A DNA stretch of 64,000 nucleotides from Conyzicola lurida. GTDB taxonomy: Bacteria > Actinomycetota > Actinomycetes > Actinomycetales > Microbacteriaceae. The DNA lies in contig NZ_JACHMJ010000001.1 of NCBI RefSeq assembly GCF_014204935.1, positions 1,116,001-1,180,000 on the forward strand, in the 5' to 3' direction. Positions 25,118-33,938 of this stretch are shown piece after piece. The translations under genes were made by a program, and so were the position numbers. Under the pieces are notes generated by a model. That model saw nothing but the letters and a program-made list of their open reading frames with translations, did no database searches and had not been told where the DNA came from. How positions within the stretch are numbered: position 1 is the stretch's first letter; every line of letters begins with the position of its first letter.

Positions 25118-26413
25118 ATGGACACCACCCCGAACGACGGCCCCCTCACCCCCGTCTACGTCGTCACCTCCACCGAGCCCGTGGCCGGCGTCCAGGCGGC
25201 GCGGAAGAAGCGCCGCACGATGTTCTTCGTCATCGGCGGAGCCACCGCGCTCGCCCTCTGCATGGGCGGGGGCGGAATCGCGCTCGGCGCGAGCATCACC
25301 GCGGCGAACAATGCCGACGCGATCGCGGCGAGCGGGACCACCGACACCGTCCTGCCGGGGGCGTACCAGCCGACGTCGCCCTTCGGCGGCGACAGCAACA
25401 CCTACGGGGGCGGGCAGTCGTACTCCGGCGGCACGGGGACAGACAGCGGCACGGGATCCGGCACCGGAAGCCCCAGCTCGTCGACGGCGACCGAGTCCAC
25501 GGCCACGGCAGCGACGGTGGACCAGAAGCTCGGCGTCGTCACCATCGTCTCCGACCTGTACTACAGCGAGACCTCCCAGTCCGCGGGAACCGGCATCGTC
25601 CTGACCTCGGACGGGCAGATCCTCACGAACAACCACGTCATCGAGGGATCGACCAGCATCGAGGTCACGGTCGAGTCGACCGGCGAGACCTACCAGGCGA
25701 CGGTCGTGGGGACCGACGCGGTCGACGACGTGGCCGTGCTGCAGCTCGTCGACGCGAGCGGGCTCACCACAGCGACCATCGACGAGGACGCGCTCGCCGT
25801 GGCCGACGCGGTGACCTCGGTCGGCAACGCGGAAGGCACCGGCGACCTCGTGGCGGCCGCGGGCACCGTGACCGCGCTCGACCAGGACATCACCGTGGGC
25901 AGCGAGTCCACGGGCACCTCGGAAAGCCTGACCGGTCTCATCCAGATCGACGCCGACGTTGTCTCGGGCGACTCGGGCGGCCCGCTCGTCGACGCCGAAG
26001 GCGAGGTGACCGGGATCGTCACGGCGGCATCGTCGGGCACCGCGGATATCGTCGGCTACGCCATCCCGATCGACACTGCCCTGTCGATCGCGACGCGGAT
26101 CCTGTCCGGCGACGAGTCGGGCAACGTCTCGATCGGCGCGCCGGCCTTCCTCGGCGTGCAGCTCGCGACCGAGCAGACGGCCGCCGGCGTGATCCTGGGC
26201 GGCGCGATCGAGGGCACGCCCGCGGCATCCGCCGGACTCGTCGCCGGCGACGTCATCACGGCCTTCGACGGTGTCGCCGTCACCACCGTGGACGAGCTCA
26301 GCGCCGCCGTCGCCCTGCACGAGGTGGGCGACTCCGCCACCGTCACCTATACGTCCGCCGACGGCACGTCGCAGACCGTGACCGTGACGCTCATGGCCGG
26401 TCCCGCCGCCTGA
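25118..26413 (+). CDS. HtrA/DegP-like (S1C) membrane serine protease with PDZ domain
   Basis: A 431-residue protease. A short cytoplasmic N terminus with RKKRR and one membrane helix (FFVIGGATALALCMGGGGIAL) leads into a Gly/Ser/Thr-rich linker and the trypsin-like domain. The triad is TNNHVI (His about 171), DDVAVL (Asp about 203) and GDSGGPLVD (Ser about 285). A C-terminal PDZ domain (about 340-431) has ASAGLVAGDVITAFDGVAV. The family degrades misfolded envelope proteins. ATG 25118 follows GCAGGAGACACC. The mature part is unusually acidic and Thr/Ser-rich. Confidence 0.94.
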   Translation: MDTTPNDGPLTPVYVVTSTEPVAGVQAARKKRRTMFFVIGGATALALCMGGGGIALGASITAANNADAIAASGTTDTVLPGAYQPTSPFGGDSNTYGGGQSYSGGTGTDSGTGSGTGSPSSSTATESTATAATVDQKLGVVTIVSDLYYSETSQSAGTGIVLTSDGQILTNNHVIEGSTSIEVTVESTGETYQATVVGTDAVDDVAVLQLVDASGLTTATIDEDALAVADAVTSVGNAEGTGDLVAAAGTVTALDQDITVGSESTGTSESLTGLIQIDADVVSGDSGGPLVDAEGEVTGIVTAASSGTADIVGYAIPIDTALSIATRILSGDESGNVSIGAPAFLGVQLATEQTAAGVILGGAIEGTPAASAGLVAGDVITAFDGVAVTTVDELSAAVALHEVGDSATVTYTSADGTSQTVTVTLMAGPAA

Positions 26414-26492
26414 TCCACCGCACCACCCGCCGACCGGCCCGACGCCGGCGCCGCCTCAGCGGCGCCGGCGTCTCGTGCGCGAGGATGGGCGT

Positions 26493-27227
26493 ATGGGATC
26501 CATGATCGAACTCGCCGACAACCTGACCGCCTACCGCGCCGAACCCGTCGGGGAGGTCCGGGGCGGTCTCGTGCTCATCCACGAGATCTGGGGGCTCGTC
26601 GCGCACATCACCGACGTCGCCGACCGATTCGCCGCGGAGGGGTACCTCGTGCTCGCACCCGACATCCTCGGGCCGACGGGGGTGAGCGCCGAGGTCGGCG
26701 ACGAACTGCAGCGGCTGCTGTTCAACTCCGACGAGAAGACCCGCACCGAGGCCCAGCCGATCCTGCGGGAGAAGCTCGCGCCGTCGAACGCCCCCGAATA
26801 CGCGGCGTGGGCCGTCGGCGCCCTACGGTCCGCCGTCGACTACCTCGACGCCCAGCCGGGTGTCGACGGACGCATCGCCGTCACCGGTTTCTGCTTCGGC
26901 GGCGGGTACAGCTTCGCCCTCGCCGCGGCCGACCCCCGGGTGCGCGCCGCGGTGCCGTTCTACGGATATCCGCCGACCGCCGTCGACACCATCGGCTGCC
27001 CCGTGCTCGCCTTCTACGGCGACGAGGACGAGCGGCTGATGACGTCGCTGCCCGCGCTGACCGCGACCATGGCCGATGCCGGCGTGACCTTCACGGCGCA
27101 GACCTACGAGGGAGCAGGGCACGCCTTCTTCAACGACACCAACGGCATGACCTACAGGCCGGATGCCGCGGCCGACGCCTTCGCCCGGGCGCTGGCTTTT
27201 CTGCGCACGACGCTGTCGCGCGACTGA
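26493..27227 (+). CDS. Dienelactone hydrolase family protein
   Basis: A 244-residue alpha/beta hydrolase of the dienelactone hydrolase family. The nucleophile is a cysteine in VTGFCFGGGYS, as in classical DLH; aspartate is in FYGDEDER and histidine in GAGHAFFN. The N-terminal HEIWGLVAHITDVADRFA segment is diagnostic. The classical reaction opens a dienelactone in catechol degradation, but no other pathway genes are nearby, so the physiological substrate is open. ATG 26493 is used; ATG 26502 is also in frame. Confidence 0.92.
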   Translation: MGSMIELADNLTAYRAEPVGEVRGGLVLIHEIWGLVAHITDVADRFAAEGYLVLAPDILGPTGVSAEVGDELQRLLFNSDEKTRTEAQPILREKLAPSNAPEYAAWAVGALRSAVDYLDAQPGVDGRIAVTGFCFGGGYSFALAAADPRVRAAVPFYGYPPTAVDTIGCPVLAFYGDEDERLMTSLPALTATMADAGVTFTAQTYEGAGHAFFNDTNGMTYRPDAAADAFARALAFLRTTLSRD

Positions 27228-27253
27228 GGTCGCTGCGGAGGACCGTCGCCGCG

Positions 27254-27712
27254 CTAGCGAGGCGGGCGTGCCGTCGCAGCGCCGTGTTCGCCGGTCACGG
27301 CCGACGGCGTGATCCGCACGAAGACGGGCGCGACGGGAGCGGTCCATTCGTCGAGGGGGAGCCGCTCGGCCAGAGCTATCTCGAACGGGTTGGTGATGAT
27401 CGCGGCCCTGCCGGTGACGACGACGCTCCAGTTGTCGCCGGGGACCAAGGCGCCCGGAAGCGAGTCGGTCGACACACTGTCGTGGAGCAGAGCCTCGTCG
27501 ATCTCCACGGTGACGGGGCTGTCGTGCGCGAGACGGAGCAGCGGCCAGTCCGGGGCGGTGCGGAAGACCAGGGAGTCGACGTCCACGACGAAGTTGACGG
27601 TGAAGGTGCGCGTGGCCCCCGACGACGACGTGGCCAGCCGGCCGACGCGCGCGTGCCGGAGCAGCTGCCACGACTGCGCGTCGGTGATCGGCGTTATCGG
27701 TGAGGTGCTCAT
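27254..27712 (-). CDS. Pyridoxamine 5'-phosphate oxidase-like flavin-binding protein
   Basis: A 152-residue split-barrel protein of the PNPOx-like/FMN-binding family. Visible motifs are SWQLLRHARVGRLATSS near the N terminus, FTVNFVVDVDSLVFRTAPDW, PVTVEID, and NWSVVVTGRAAIIT. Actinobacterial members bind F420, FMN or haem and reduce or sequester small molecules; the cofactor cannot be assigned here. ATG 27712 has GGGAG 6 nt upstream. It is divergent from the NERD gene over a 222-bp spacer that contains the palindrome ACCCCGTTCGGGGT (27873-27886). Confidence 0.88.
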   Translation of the reverse strand: MSTSPITPITDAQSWQLLRHARVGRLATSSSGATRTFTVNFVVDVDSLVFRTAPDWPLLRLAHDSPVTVEIDEALLHDSVSTDSLPGALVPGDNWSVVVTGRAAIITNPFEIALAERLPLDEWTAPVAPVFVRITPSAVTGEHGAATARPPR

Positions 27713-27934
27713 TCGAACTCCCGTGCATTGACCCAGCGCTGGCGAAAGCCCGTCGCGCCCCGATCGGAGCCCGCGTGCGCCCGGGCAAAGGGAGGAACTT
27801 TCAGGATGAAGTGTAGCTCTTTTGGGGGTCGCGCTACCCCGAACCGGATACGCAGTTTGTCACAGTGTCGTCACCCCGTTCGGGGTCTGCCGTCGCCCGA
27901 CCGGCAGCCCTATGGTCGGCAGCTATGAGAAGCA

Positions 27935-28837
27935 ATGACTGAGGTCGCGGGCGTGATGCGGCAGCAAGCGATGCCGGCGGTCGTGCCGGAGCCGACGGTG
28001 CCCGTGCACAGCGAACTCACCCTGCGCACCCGCATCCCCGCATACTCGGTCATGGACGAGTGCCTGCGCCGGCAGGCCGAGGCGGCTCCGCGCGGTGCGG
28101 TCGCCCGGTTCTTCGGCCGTGACCCGCTGCATCCCGACGCGGTCAGCTGGTACCGCGGCACCCTCGGCGAGCTCGAGGTCGCCCGCGTCCTGGCCCGCCT
28201 CGACCCCGCCTGGGTCGTCCTCCACGCGGTGCCGGTGGGCTCCAGCGGCGCGGACATCGACCACATCGTGATCGGACCGGGCGGCACGTTCACGATCAAC
28301 ACCAAGAATCACGGCGGTAAGAAGATCTGGGCCAGCGGCAACGGGTTCATGGTCGACGGACAGAAGCAGTCCCACATCCGCAACTCGCTCTTCGAGGCCG
28401 AGCGCGCCTCGGACCTGCTCAGCGCCGGCGCCGGATTCCCCGTCGCCGTCACGCCCGTACTGGTCGTCGTCCGGCCGCAGTCGATCGCGAGCACCACGCC
28501 CGCCGTCGTCGTGATGGCGTCGACCGACCTGTTCCGCTGGCTCAAACGCCGGCCGCGGATGCAGACCGCGGAGGCGATCCGACAGATCGCCGCCGCCGCC
28601 GAGCAGCGTTCGACCTGGTGCACGGGCCAGCCGCGCACGCCGACGACCGAACAGGCGCTCGCCGCGGCCAACGCGCAGCGGTTCGCCGCGCTCCGCGCCG
28701 ACGTCGACGTCGCCCATGCGCGCCGGCAGGGCTGGTCGCTCGTCGGAGCGTCGCTGTTCCTCGCCGTCGTCGTCGGCGCCGCACTCGCGTTGCTGCCCTT
28801 CGTTCCCGCCATCCTCGCCGCCATGATGGCGAGCTGA
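27935..28837 (+). CDS. NERD-domain membrane protein with intact catalytic lysine motif
   Basis: A 300-residue paralogue of the protein at 16390-17319. The NERD domain (about residues 75-200) has LGELEVARVLARLDPAWVVL, GADIDHIVIGPGGTFTINTK and HGGKKIW, with the lysine expected of a restriction-like nuclease core. A conserved C-terminal region (WSTWC-like, then AANAQRFAALRADVDVAHARR) leads to a membrane helix near the end (LVGASLFLAVVVGAALALL). TATGGT at 27911-27916 is a possible -10 box. The substrate and role of these tail-anchored NERD proteins are not known. Confidence 0.87.
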   Translation: MTEVAGVMRQQAMPAVVPEPTVPVHSELTLRTRIPAYSVMDECLRRQAEAAPRGAVARFFGRDPLHPDAVSWYRGTLGELEVARVLARLDPAWVVLHAVPVGSSGADIDHIVIGPGGTFTINTKNHGGKKIWASGNGFMVDGQKQSHIRNSLFEAERASDLLSAGAGFPVAVTPVLVVVRPQSIASTTPAVVVMASTDLFRWLKRRPRMQTAEAIRQIAAAAEQRSTWCTGQPRTPTTEQALAAANAQRFAALRADVDVAHARRQGWSLVGASLFLAVVVGAALALLPFVPAILAAMMAS

Positions 28838-28895
28838 CGACCGACGTCCGTCCGGTGCGCAGCCCCGGAGTCCCCGCCGTGAGCCCCAAACCTGC

Positions 28896-28901
28896 TAAAC
28901 T
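28896..28901 (+). promoter_or_regulatory. Candidate rpsO -10 box (TAAACT)
   Basis: TAAACT lies about 90 nt upstream of rpsO. The transcript would carry a leader of roughly 80 nt with small GC-rich hairpins (such as CCGTCAAACGG at 28912-28922). S15 often represses its own translation through leader structure, so such control is possible but not shown. Confidence 0.5.
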
Positions 28902-28987
28902 CCCAAGGTTGCCGTCAAACGGCCGCGGATAAAGAGAGCTGGCACATCCTGTGACCGGCACCGCGCAACGAGGGAAAGGGGTCATCT

Positions 28988-29257
28988 ATGCCTTTAGCAC
29001 CAGATGCCAAGAAAGCAATCATCGACGAGTACGCCACTCACCCAGGTGACACGGGAAGCCCCGAAGTGCAGGTCGCAATGCTGACCGCACGTATTTTGGA
29101 CCTCACCGAGCACTTGAAAGAGCACAAGCACGACCACCACTCGCGTCGTGGCCTGCTTCTGCTGGTCGGCCAGCGTCGTCGCTTGCTCGGCTACCTCTCC
29201 GACGTGAACATCGAGCGTTACCGCTCGCTGATCGCACGTCTCGGACTGCGCCGCTAG
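28988..29257 (+). CDS. rpsO: 30S ribosomal protein S15
   Basis: An 89-residue primary 16S rRNA-binding protein needed for assembly of the 30S platform. It has full family length with the typical [36 protein letters not shown] and [21 protein letters not shown] segments. ATG 28988 follows GGGAAAGGGG. Codon use is that of a highly expressed gene. A rho-independent terminator follows at once. In many bacteria pnp is the next gene; here it is 12 kb away. Confidence 0.98.
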   Translation: MPLAPDAKKAIIDEYATHPGDTGSPEVQVAMLTARILDLTEHLKEHKHDHHSRRGLLLLVGQRRRLLGYLSDVNIERYRSLIARLGLRR

Positions 29258-29294
29258 TTAGTTCCGATCAGGAGCGAAACAGTTCTTGGTGCGG

Positions 29295-29330
29295 AAGCCG
29301 TCATCCTCCGGGATGGCGGCTTTCGTCTTT
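29295..29330 (+). terminator. Rho-independent terminator of rpsO
   Basis: A 12-bp stem (AAGCCGTCATCC at 29295-29306 with GGATGGCGGCTT at 29311-29322, one G-T pair) has a 4-nt loop and is followed by TCGTCTTT. It ends just before the ATG of the fructosamine kinase gene. Confidence 0.9.
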
Positions 29331-29338
29331 AATAGACC

Positions 29339-30130
29339 ATGCCCAGTTTCAGCAAGCGCGATACGGATGCCCCGGCCGGCTTCTTCGAGGCGGAGGCGGC
29401 GGGCCTGGCCTGGCTGGCCTCCGCGCCCGGCGGTGCCCGAATCGTCGGGGTCGAGCGCGTCCTCCCGGACGGAATCGATCTCGAGCGCGTCGACGAGGTC
29501 GCGCCGACGCCGGCAGCGGCCCAGACGTTCGGTGCCGCCCTCGCTCGCACCCACGCCGCGGGGGCCGCCGCCTTCGGGTCTCCTCCCGACGGCGCCGACG
29601 GCCGGCCGTTCGGCGGGCAGCTGTACATCGGCCGGCGGCCGCTGGTGTCGGCGAGGCAGACCGGGTGGGGGCAGTTCTACGCCCGCGACCGCGTGCTGCC
29701 GTTCCTCGAGATCGCCGTGCGGGCGGGCACGGTGCGGGCCGGGGAGGAACGCGACATCCGCCGGGCCTGCGCCCGCATCGCCGAGGGCGACTTCGACGAC
29801 ACCGAGCCGCCCGCCCGTCTGCACGGGGATCTCTGGACCGGCAACGTGCTCTGGTCGGCCGACGGCGTCGTACTGATCGACCCCGCCGCACACGGCGGAC
29901 ACCGCGAGACCGACCTCGCGATGCTCGCGCTCTTCGGCTGCCCGTACCTCGACCGGATCGAAGCCGGGTACGAGACGGCGGCCCGAGACGTCGGGATGCC
30001 GCTCCGGGACGGGTGGCGCGACCGGGTGCCGGTGCACCAGCTGCACCCGCTCGCCGTGCACGCCGCCGGGCACGGCCGCTCGTACGGCCTCGCCCTCGCG
30101 GATGCCGCGGAGCGGACGCTCGAACTGTAG
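29339..30130 (+). CDS. Fructosamine kinase family protein
   Basis: A 263-residue kinase-like fold protein of the fructosamine-3-kinase family, which phosphorylates sugar-amine adducts so that they fall off glycated proteins. The catalytic loop HGDLWTGNVLW, the metal site VLIDPAAHGGHRETDLAM and the N-terminal FFEAEAAGLAWL match. It starts 8 bp after the rpsO terminator; TTTAAT in the terminator tail lies 5 nt before the ATG and could serve as its -10 box. The FUSC gene begins 16 bp after its stop. Confidence 0.93.
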   Translation: MPSFSKRDTDAPAGFFEAEAAGLAWLASAPGGARIVGVERVLPDGIDLERVDEVAPTPAAAQTFGAALARTHAAGAAAFGSPPDGADGRPFGGQLYIGRRPLVSARQTGWGQFYARDRVLPFLEIAVRAGTVRAGEERDIRRACARIAEGDFDDTEPPARLHGDLWTGNVLWSADGVVLIDPAAHGGHRETDLAMLALFGCPYLDRIEAGYETAARDVGMPLRDGWRDRVPVHQLHPLAVHAAGHGRSYGLALADAAERTLEL

Positions 30131-30146
30131 CGATACCCTGAGTCGA

Positions 30147-31211
30147 GTGAGTATCCGCACCGACATCCGCAGCCTGTTCGAATTGCGGCCGAGCCCCGTG
30201 CGCTGGCCCATCGCCCTGCAGGCCGCGGTCGCCGTCGGCATCCCGACCGTCGGGTTCTCTTTGGCCGGCCGGTCCGACCTCGGGCTGCTCGCCAGCACCG
30301 GCGGATTCCTCGCGCTGTACCTCACCGGCCGCAGCCGGCAGGAGCGCGCCGCGAAACTCCCGTTCGTCGCCGCCGGACTCGTCGCCTCCGCCGCACTCGG
30401 TGTGCTCGCCAGCGGGAGTCTGCTCGGCTCGCTCCTGGCCGTCTTCGTCATCGCCGCGGTGAGCGCCACACTCTGCCTCGGATTGGCCGTCGGCCCGCCC
30501 GGCGCCCTGTTCTTCGTGCTCGTCGGCGGTGTCGCCACCCACCTCGCCGGTCCCACGAACGTGGGCGGTGCCGGAATCGACGGCGCGCTGATCATCGGGC
30601 TGCTGGTGCTCGGCTGCGTCGTCTCCTACGCCGTGGTGCTCAGCCCGCTGCTGCTGCCGTCGGTGCGCCGACGCGACGCCGCGGTGCACGAGACCCGGGT
30701 GCCGATGCGTTTCGTGTTCGACGGCATCAGCCGCGTCATCCTGACCCGTCTGGTTCTGGCGAGCGCCCTCGCCGTCGCGGTCGCCGTGCCGCTCGGCCTG
30801 CCACGCGCGTACTGGGTCGTGCTCACGGTCGTGGTCATCCTGCAGAACGGGCACACGGTGCGGCTCTCGGCGCTGCGGGCCGTGCACCGCGTGCTCGGCA
30901 CCTTCGTCGGGCTCGGGCTCTTCGCGCTGATCGCGCTGTTCGCCCCCGAAGGTCTGTGGCTCGCGTTCGTGCTGATGGCGCTGCAGTTCGTGACCGAGAC
31001 GGTGATCGTCCGCAACTACGGCCTTGCGCTGATCTTCATCACTCCGCTGGCGCTGCTGATCAGCACGCAGGGCGGCCACGTCGACGAGATCATCGCCGAC
31101 CGCGTGCTCGACACCCTCGTCGGCACCGCCATCGCGCTCGTCGTGCTGATCGGCGCGGTCGCCCTGCGACGGATCAGGCCGGCACGGGACGCTCCCGGCG
31201 CCGCAGCCTGA
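30147..31211 (+). CDS. FUSC family membrane protein
   Basis: A 354-residue protein with two sets of hydrophobic helices, a soluble middle part, and the FUSC-like signature LPRAYWVVLTVVVILQNGHT with VHRVLGTFVGLG. Known relatives export aromatic carboxylic acids or fusaric acid; the substrate here is unknown. GTG 30147 is chosen because TACCCT ends 7 nt upstream, a leaderless pattern; an earlier ATG would overlap the kinase gene. The 3' end overlaps the convergent methyltransferase gene by 38 bp. Confidence 0.88.
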   Translation: MSIRTDIRSLFELRPSPVRWPIALQAAVAVGIPTVGFSLAGRSDLGLLASTGGFLALYLTGRSRQERAAKLPFVAAGLVASAALGVLASGSLLGSLLAVFVIAAVSATLCLGLAVGPPGALFFVLVGGVATHLAGPTNVGGAGIDGALIIGLLVLGCVVSYAVVLSPLLLPSVRRRDAAVHETRVPMRFVFDGISRVILTRLVLASALAVAVAVPLGLPRAYWVVLTVVVILQNGHTVRLSALRAVHRVLGTFVGLGLFALIALFAPEGLWLAFVLMALQFVTETVIVRNYGLALIFITPLALLISTQGGHVDEIIADRVLDTLVGTAIALVVLIGAVALRRIRPARDAPGAAA

Positions 31212-31821
31212 GCACGCTGTCGACGATCGACGACGCGCTGCCGTCCGGAGCCGTGACGGGCCGCTCGGCGAGCGACGCGGTCACGACGTCCCACTCGCCC
31301 GGGGCGAGTTCCAGCGACGCGAGCATCTCGTCCGGCGTCGGCAGGTCCTGCGCGTCGTGGGCGTGCTCCGTCGCCCAGTGCGGCGCGCCCGCGTGGCCGA
31401 CGACGAGCAGCTGGCCGCCCGGGGAGACCGCCGCCGCCGCCCGACGGAGGATCGCCTCGCGGGGCAGCTCGACGGTGGAGTGCAGGAAGCTCGAGGTCAC
31501 GAGGTCGTAGCTGGCCGGCGGCTGCCAGTCGGCGAGGTCGGCGGCGACCCAGGTGATGTCGTCGCCCGGGCGTTGTGCCGCGGCTCCGACGGCGAGTGCG
31601 GACGGGGCGATGTCCACCGCCGTCACCGACCAGCCGTGGGCCGCGAGCCAGAGTGCGTCGCCGCCCTCGCCGCAGCCCAGCTCGAGCGCCGTGCCCGGGG
31701 CGATCCCGGTGATCTCCCGGGCGACCGCGGCATTGACGCGTCCGCTCCAGGTGCGACCGTTCTCCCGGTAGCGGTTCTCCCAGTACTCCGCGGCAGCGCC
31801 GGCGGGCAGGCCGGCGGTCAC
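31174..31821 (-). CDS. Class I SAM-dependent methyltransferase
   Basis: A 215-residue methyltransferase. Motif I (ALELGCGEGGDALWLA), the acidic loop VTAVDIAPSAL, DITWVAADLADW and YDLVTSSFLHS are all present, in the tellurite-resistance/TehB-like style. GTG 31821 overlaps the stop of the FAD oxidoreductase gene (GTGA), so the two are co-translated. The substrate is not evident. The pairing with a redox protein suggests detoxification, which is an inference. Confidence 0.9.
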   Translation of the reverse strand: MTAGLPAGAAAEYWENRYRENGRTWSGRVNAAVAREITGIAPGTALELGCGEGGDALWLAAHGWSVTAVDIAPSALAVGAAAQRPGDDITWVAADLADWQPPASYDLVTSSFLHSTVELPREAILRRAAAAVSPGGQLLVVGHAGAPHWATEHAHDAQDLPTPDEMLASLELAPGEWDVVTASLAERPVTAPDGSASSIVDSVLRLRRRERPVPA

Positions 31822-32762
31822 GCGGACACCGTCGCGGCCACGGCGGCTGCGACATCCTCGGCCACCAGCGACGCGTTGATGGTGGTCGCCGCCGTCACTC
31901 CGGCCGCGGACGCGATCGGCACGAGTGCCGCCGGGTTCGCGATGTTGCCGACCGCGTACAGCCCGGGCACGCTCGTCTGGAACGTCGCGTCCACCACGGT
32001 CCACGCCCCGAACGGCGTCTCCGACTGCTCGGCGCCGAGCTGGCGCAGCAGGCCGTCGAGCGGCACCATGCGCGGGTCGGCGAAGAGCGTGTCGAACGCC
32101 GTCACGCTGCCGTCGGCGAATTCGACCCCGGCGAGCGCGTCTCCGTCGGAGACGACGCGGGCGACCGGCCGGTCGTCGACGCGGATGCCGCGGGCGGCGA
32201 ATCCCTCGAGGACGTCGGCCGGCAGCTCTCCGGCGAATGCCGTGAGCACGGTGACATCGGGGGAGTAGGCACGTACGAGCTGCACCTTGAACGCGGCCAG
32301 CGGCGATCCGAGCAGCACGCCGATGCGCCCTCCGCGCGACTCGTAGCCGTCGCAGTACGGGCACGCGACGACGCCGCGGCCCCACTGCTCGGCGAGTCCC
32401 GGGAGGTCGGGCAATTCGTCACGGATGCCGGTGGCGACGACCACCCGGCGTGCGGCGATGAGCGCGCCGTCGTCGGTCACCAGCGCGAAGCCGTCGGCCG
32501 TGCGGGCGATCTCGGCCACCCGCGCGGTCTCGACCACGCCGTCGGCGGCACGCACCTCGCGGCGCCCGTCGGCCACGAGGTCGAGCGGGGAGTAGCCGTC
32601 GCGGCTCAACACGCCGTGCATGTGCGGGGCGAACCGGTTGCGCGGCTCGCCGCCGTCCAGCACGAGGACTCGGCGTCGGGCGCGGGAAAGGATGAGGGCG
32701 GCGCTGAGGCCGGCGGCACCGCCGCCGACGATCACCACGTCCCAGGGGGTTGTCTCTGTCAT
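31818..32762 (-). CDS. Thioredoxin reductase-like NAD(P)/FAD-dependent oxidoreductase
   Basis: A 314-residue class II pyridine nucleotide-disulfide oxidoreductase. It has the FAD loop IVGGGAAGLSAAL, the ATG motif VVVATGIRDELPDLPG, a redox centre CPYC (C134, C137; thioredoxin reductases usually have CATC), and GLYAVGNI near the C terminus. The second nucleotide-binding loop is divergent (GVLLGSPLAAFK in place of GxGxxG), so NADPH use may differ. Proteins of this kind include bacillithiol/mycothiol-type and ferredoxin-type reductases. It is divergent from the XRE-cupin regulator. Confidence 0.9.
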   Translation of the reverse strand: MTETTPWDVVIVGGGAAGLSAALILSRARRRVLVLDGGEPRNRFAPHMHGVLSRDGYSPLDLVADGRREVRAADGVVETARVAEIARTADGFALVTDDGALIAARRVVVATGIRDELPDLPGLAEQWGRGVVACPYCDGYESRGGRIGVLLGSPLAAFKVQLVRAYSPDVTVLTAFAGELPADVLEGFAARGIRVDDRPVARVVSDGDALAGVEFADGSVTAFDTLFADPRMVPLDGLLRQLGAEQSETPFGAWTVVDATFQTSVPGLYAVGNIANPAALVPIASAAGVTAATTINASLVAEDVAAAVAATVSA

Positions 32763-32828
32763 GGGACCACCCTGCGGCACGTGCTACCGTTGCGGCAAAT
32801 ATCCATGCCGAATCAGCAAGGGGCAGCG

Positions 32829-33419
32829 ATGGCGGACCATACGCTCGACCAGATCGGACCGCGGCTGAAGAGCTGGCGGCAGAAACGCGGCCTCACGCTC
32901 GACGAGCTCTCCGCGCTCACCGCGATCTCGTCGAGCACGATCTCCCGCCTCGAGGCTGGCAAGCGCGCGCCCAACCTCGAGCTGGTCGTCCCGCTCGCGC
33001 GGGCGCTGCGGCTCGAACTCGACGATCTCGTACCGCCCGTCGTGCCCGACCCCCGCGTGCCACGCGTCACCAAGCGCATCGACCAGGTGGTATTCGAACA
33101 GCTGTCGCCGGAATCGTCGCCGAGCCAGGCCGCACGCGTGACCTTCCCCACACCGGAACCCGGCGTCGTTCCCGACCCCCGGGTGCACGACGGCTACGAG
33201 TGGCTCTACGTGCTGAGCGGGCGACTGCGGCTCGTGCTCGGCGACCACGACATCGTGATGGGTGCGGGGGAGGCCGCCGAGTTCGACACCCGCACCCCGC
33301 ACTGGCTGCGGTCGGCCGGCCCCGGCCCCGCCGAAGTGCTCGCCATCTTCAGCAAACAGGGCAAGCGCATCCACCTGCGGGCCAAAACGACGGCGCCGAC
33401 CGGCACAATGGGGGAGTGA
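32829..33419 (+). CDS. XRE family transcriptional regulator with cupin domain
   Basis: A 196-residue repressor-like protein. The HTH_3 domain (residues about 10-65) has LTLDELSALTAISSSTISRL and EAGKRAPNLEL. A cupin domain (about 90-185) has GYEWLYVLSGRLRLVLGDHD and the AEFDTRTPHWLR histidine motif, which probably binds a metal or small effector. AAGGGG precedes ATG 32829; ATG 32805 is an alternative. It is divergent from the TrxR-like/methyltransferase operon, which it probably controls. Confidence 0.92.
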   Translation: MADHTLDQIGPRLKSWRQKRGLTLDELSALTAISSSTISRLEAGKRAPNLELVVPLARALRLELDDLVPPVVPDPRVPRVTKRIDQVVFEQLSPESSPSQAARVTFPTPEPGVVPDPRVHDGYEWLYVLSGRLRLVLGDHDIVMGAGEAAEFDTRTPHWLRSAGPGPAEVLAIFSKQGKRIHLRAKTTAPTGTMGE

Positions 33420-33461
33420 AGCCCCGGGGATGGCGCGGAGCCGCGGCCGCGGCATCCTCCC

Positions 33462-33899
33462 GTGGTAGCGCGTGAAGAGGCGATCGCCGAGGACACGTGG
33501 GCGGCCACCTACGTGCAGTGCATGGCGGACTCCGGGTACACCAACTACAAGGCGGAGCAGGGCGGCTATTCGGCCTGGTCGGAGGGCACGGGGCCGTCCG
33601 TCGAGGAGCAGGTGGCGAGCTATGTCTGCCAGATTCGATTCCCCTGGGCTGCCGACCCGCGGTTCGTACTCAGCGACGCCCAGCGGGAGTATGTCTACAC
33701 GTACTACGCAGGGTTTCTCATCCCGTGCTTGGAGATACGCGGGCACGCGGTCGTCGACGTTCCGAGCAGGGACGAGTTCCTCGACATCGAGATGGGCGTC
33801 TGGAATCCGTACTACGTCGTCGAGCTGCCGCGGGACCGGGCGGACGACGAGAGGCTCCGCGCCGAGTGCCCGGAGATGCCGGTAGGACTGCGCGAATGA
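33462..33899 (+). pseudogene. Cys-containing hypothetical protein, probably missing its signal peptide
   Basis: A 145-residue reading frame with four cysteines (YVQCMADSGY, YVCQIRF, IPCLEIR, AECPEM), acidic and rich in aromatic residues. Proteins of this kind in actinobacteria are usually secreted or lipoproteins, but this frame starts at GTG without a signal peptide, and no earlier start exists before the upstream in-frame stop. In another frame, GTG 33416 (GTGA overlap with the XRE stop) encodes 19 codons beginning VKPRGWRGAAAAAS, like the start of a signal peptide. A frameshift or deletion near 33460-33475 is suspected. I do not recognise the family. Confidence 0.5.
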
Positions 33900-33938
33900 C
33901 GGGGGAAGGACCCGGGAATACTTTCGCGGCATCGTTCG

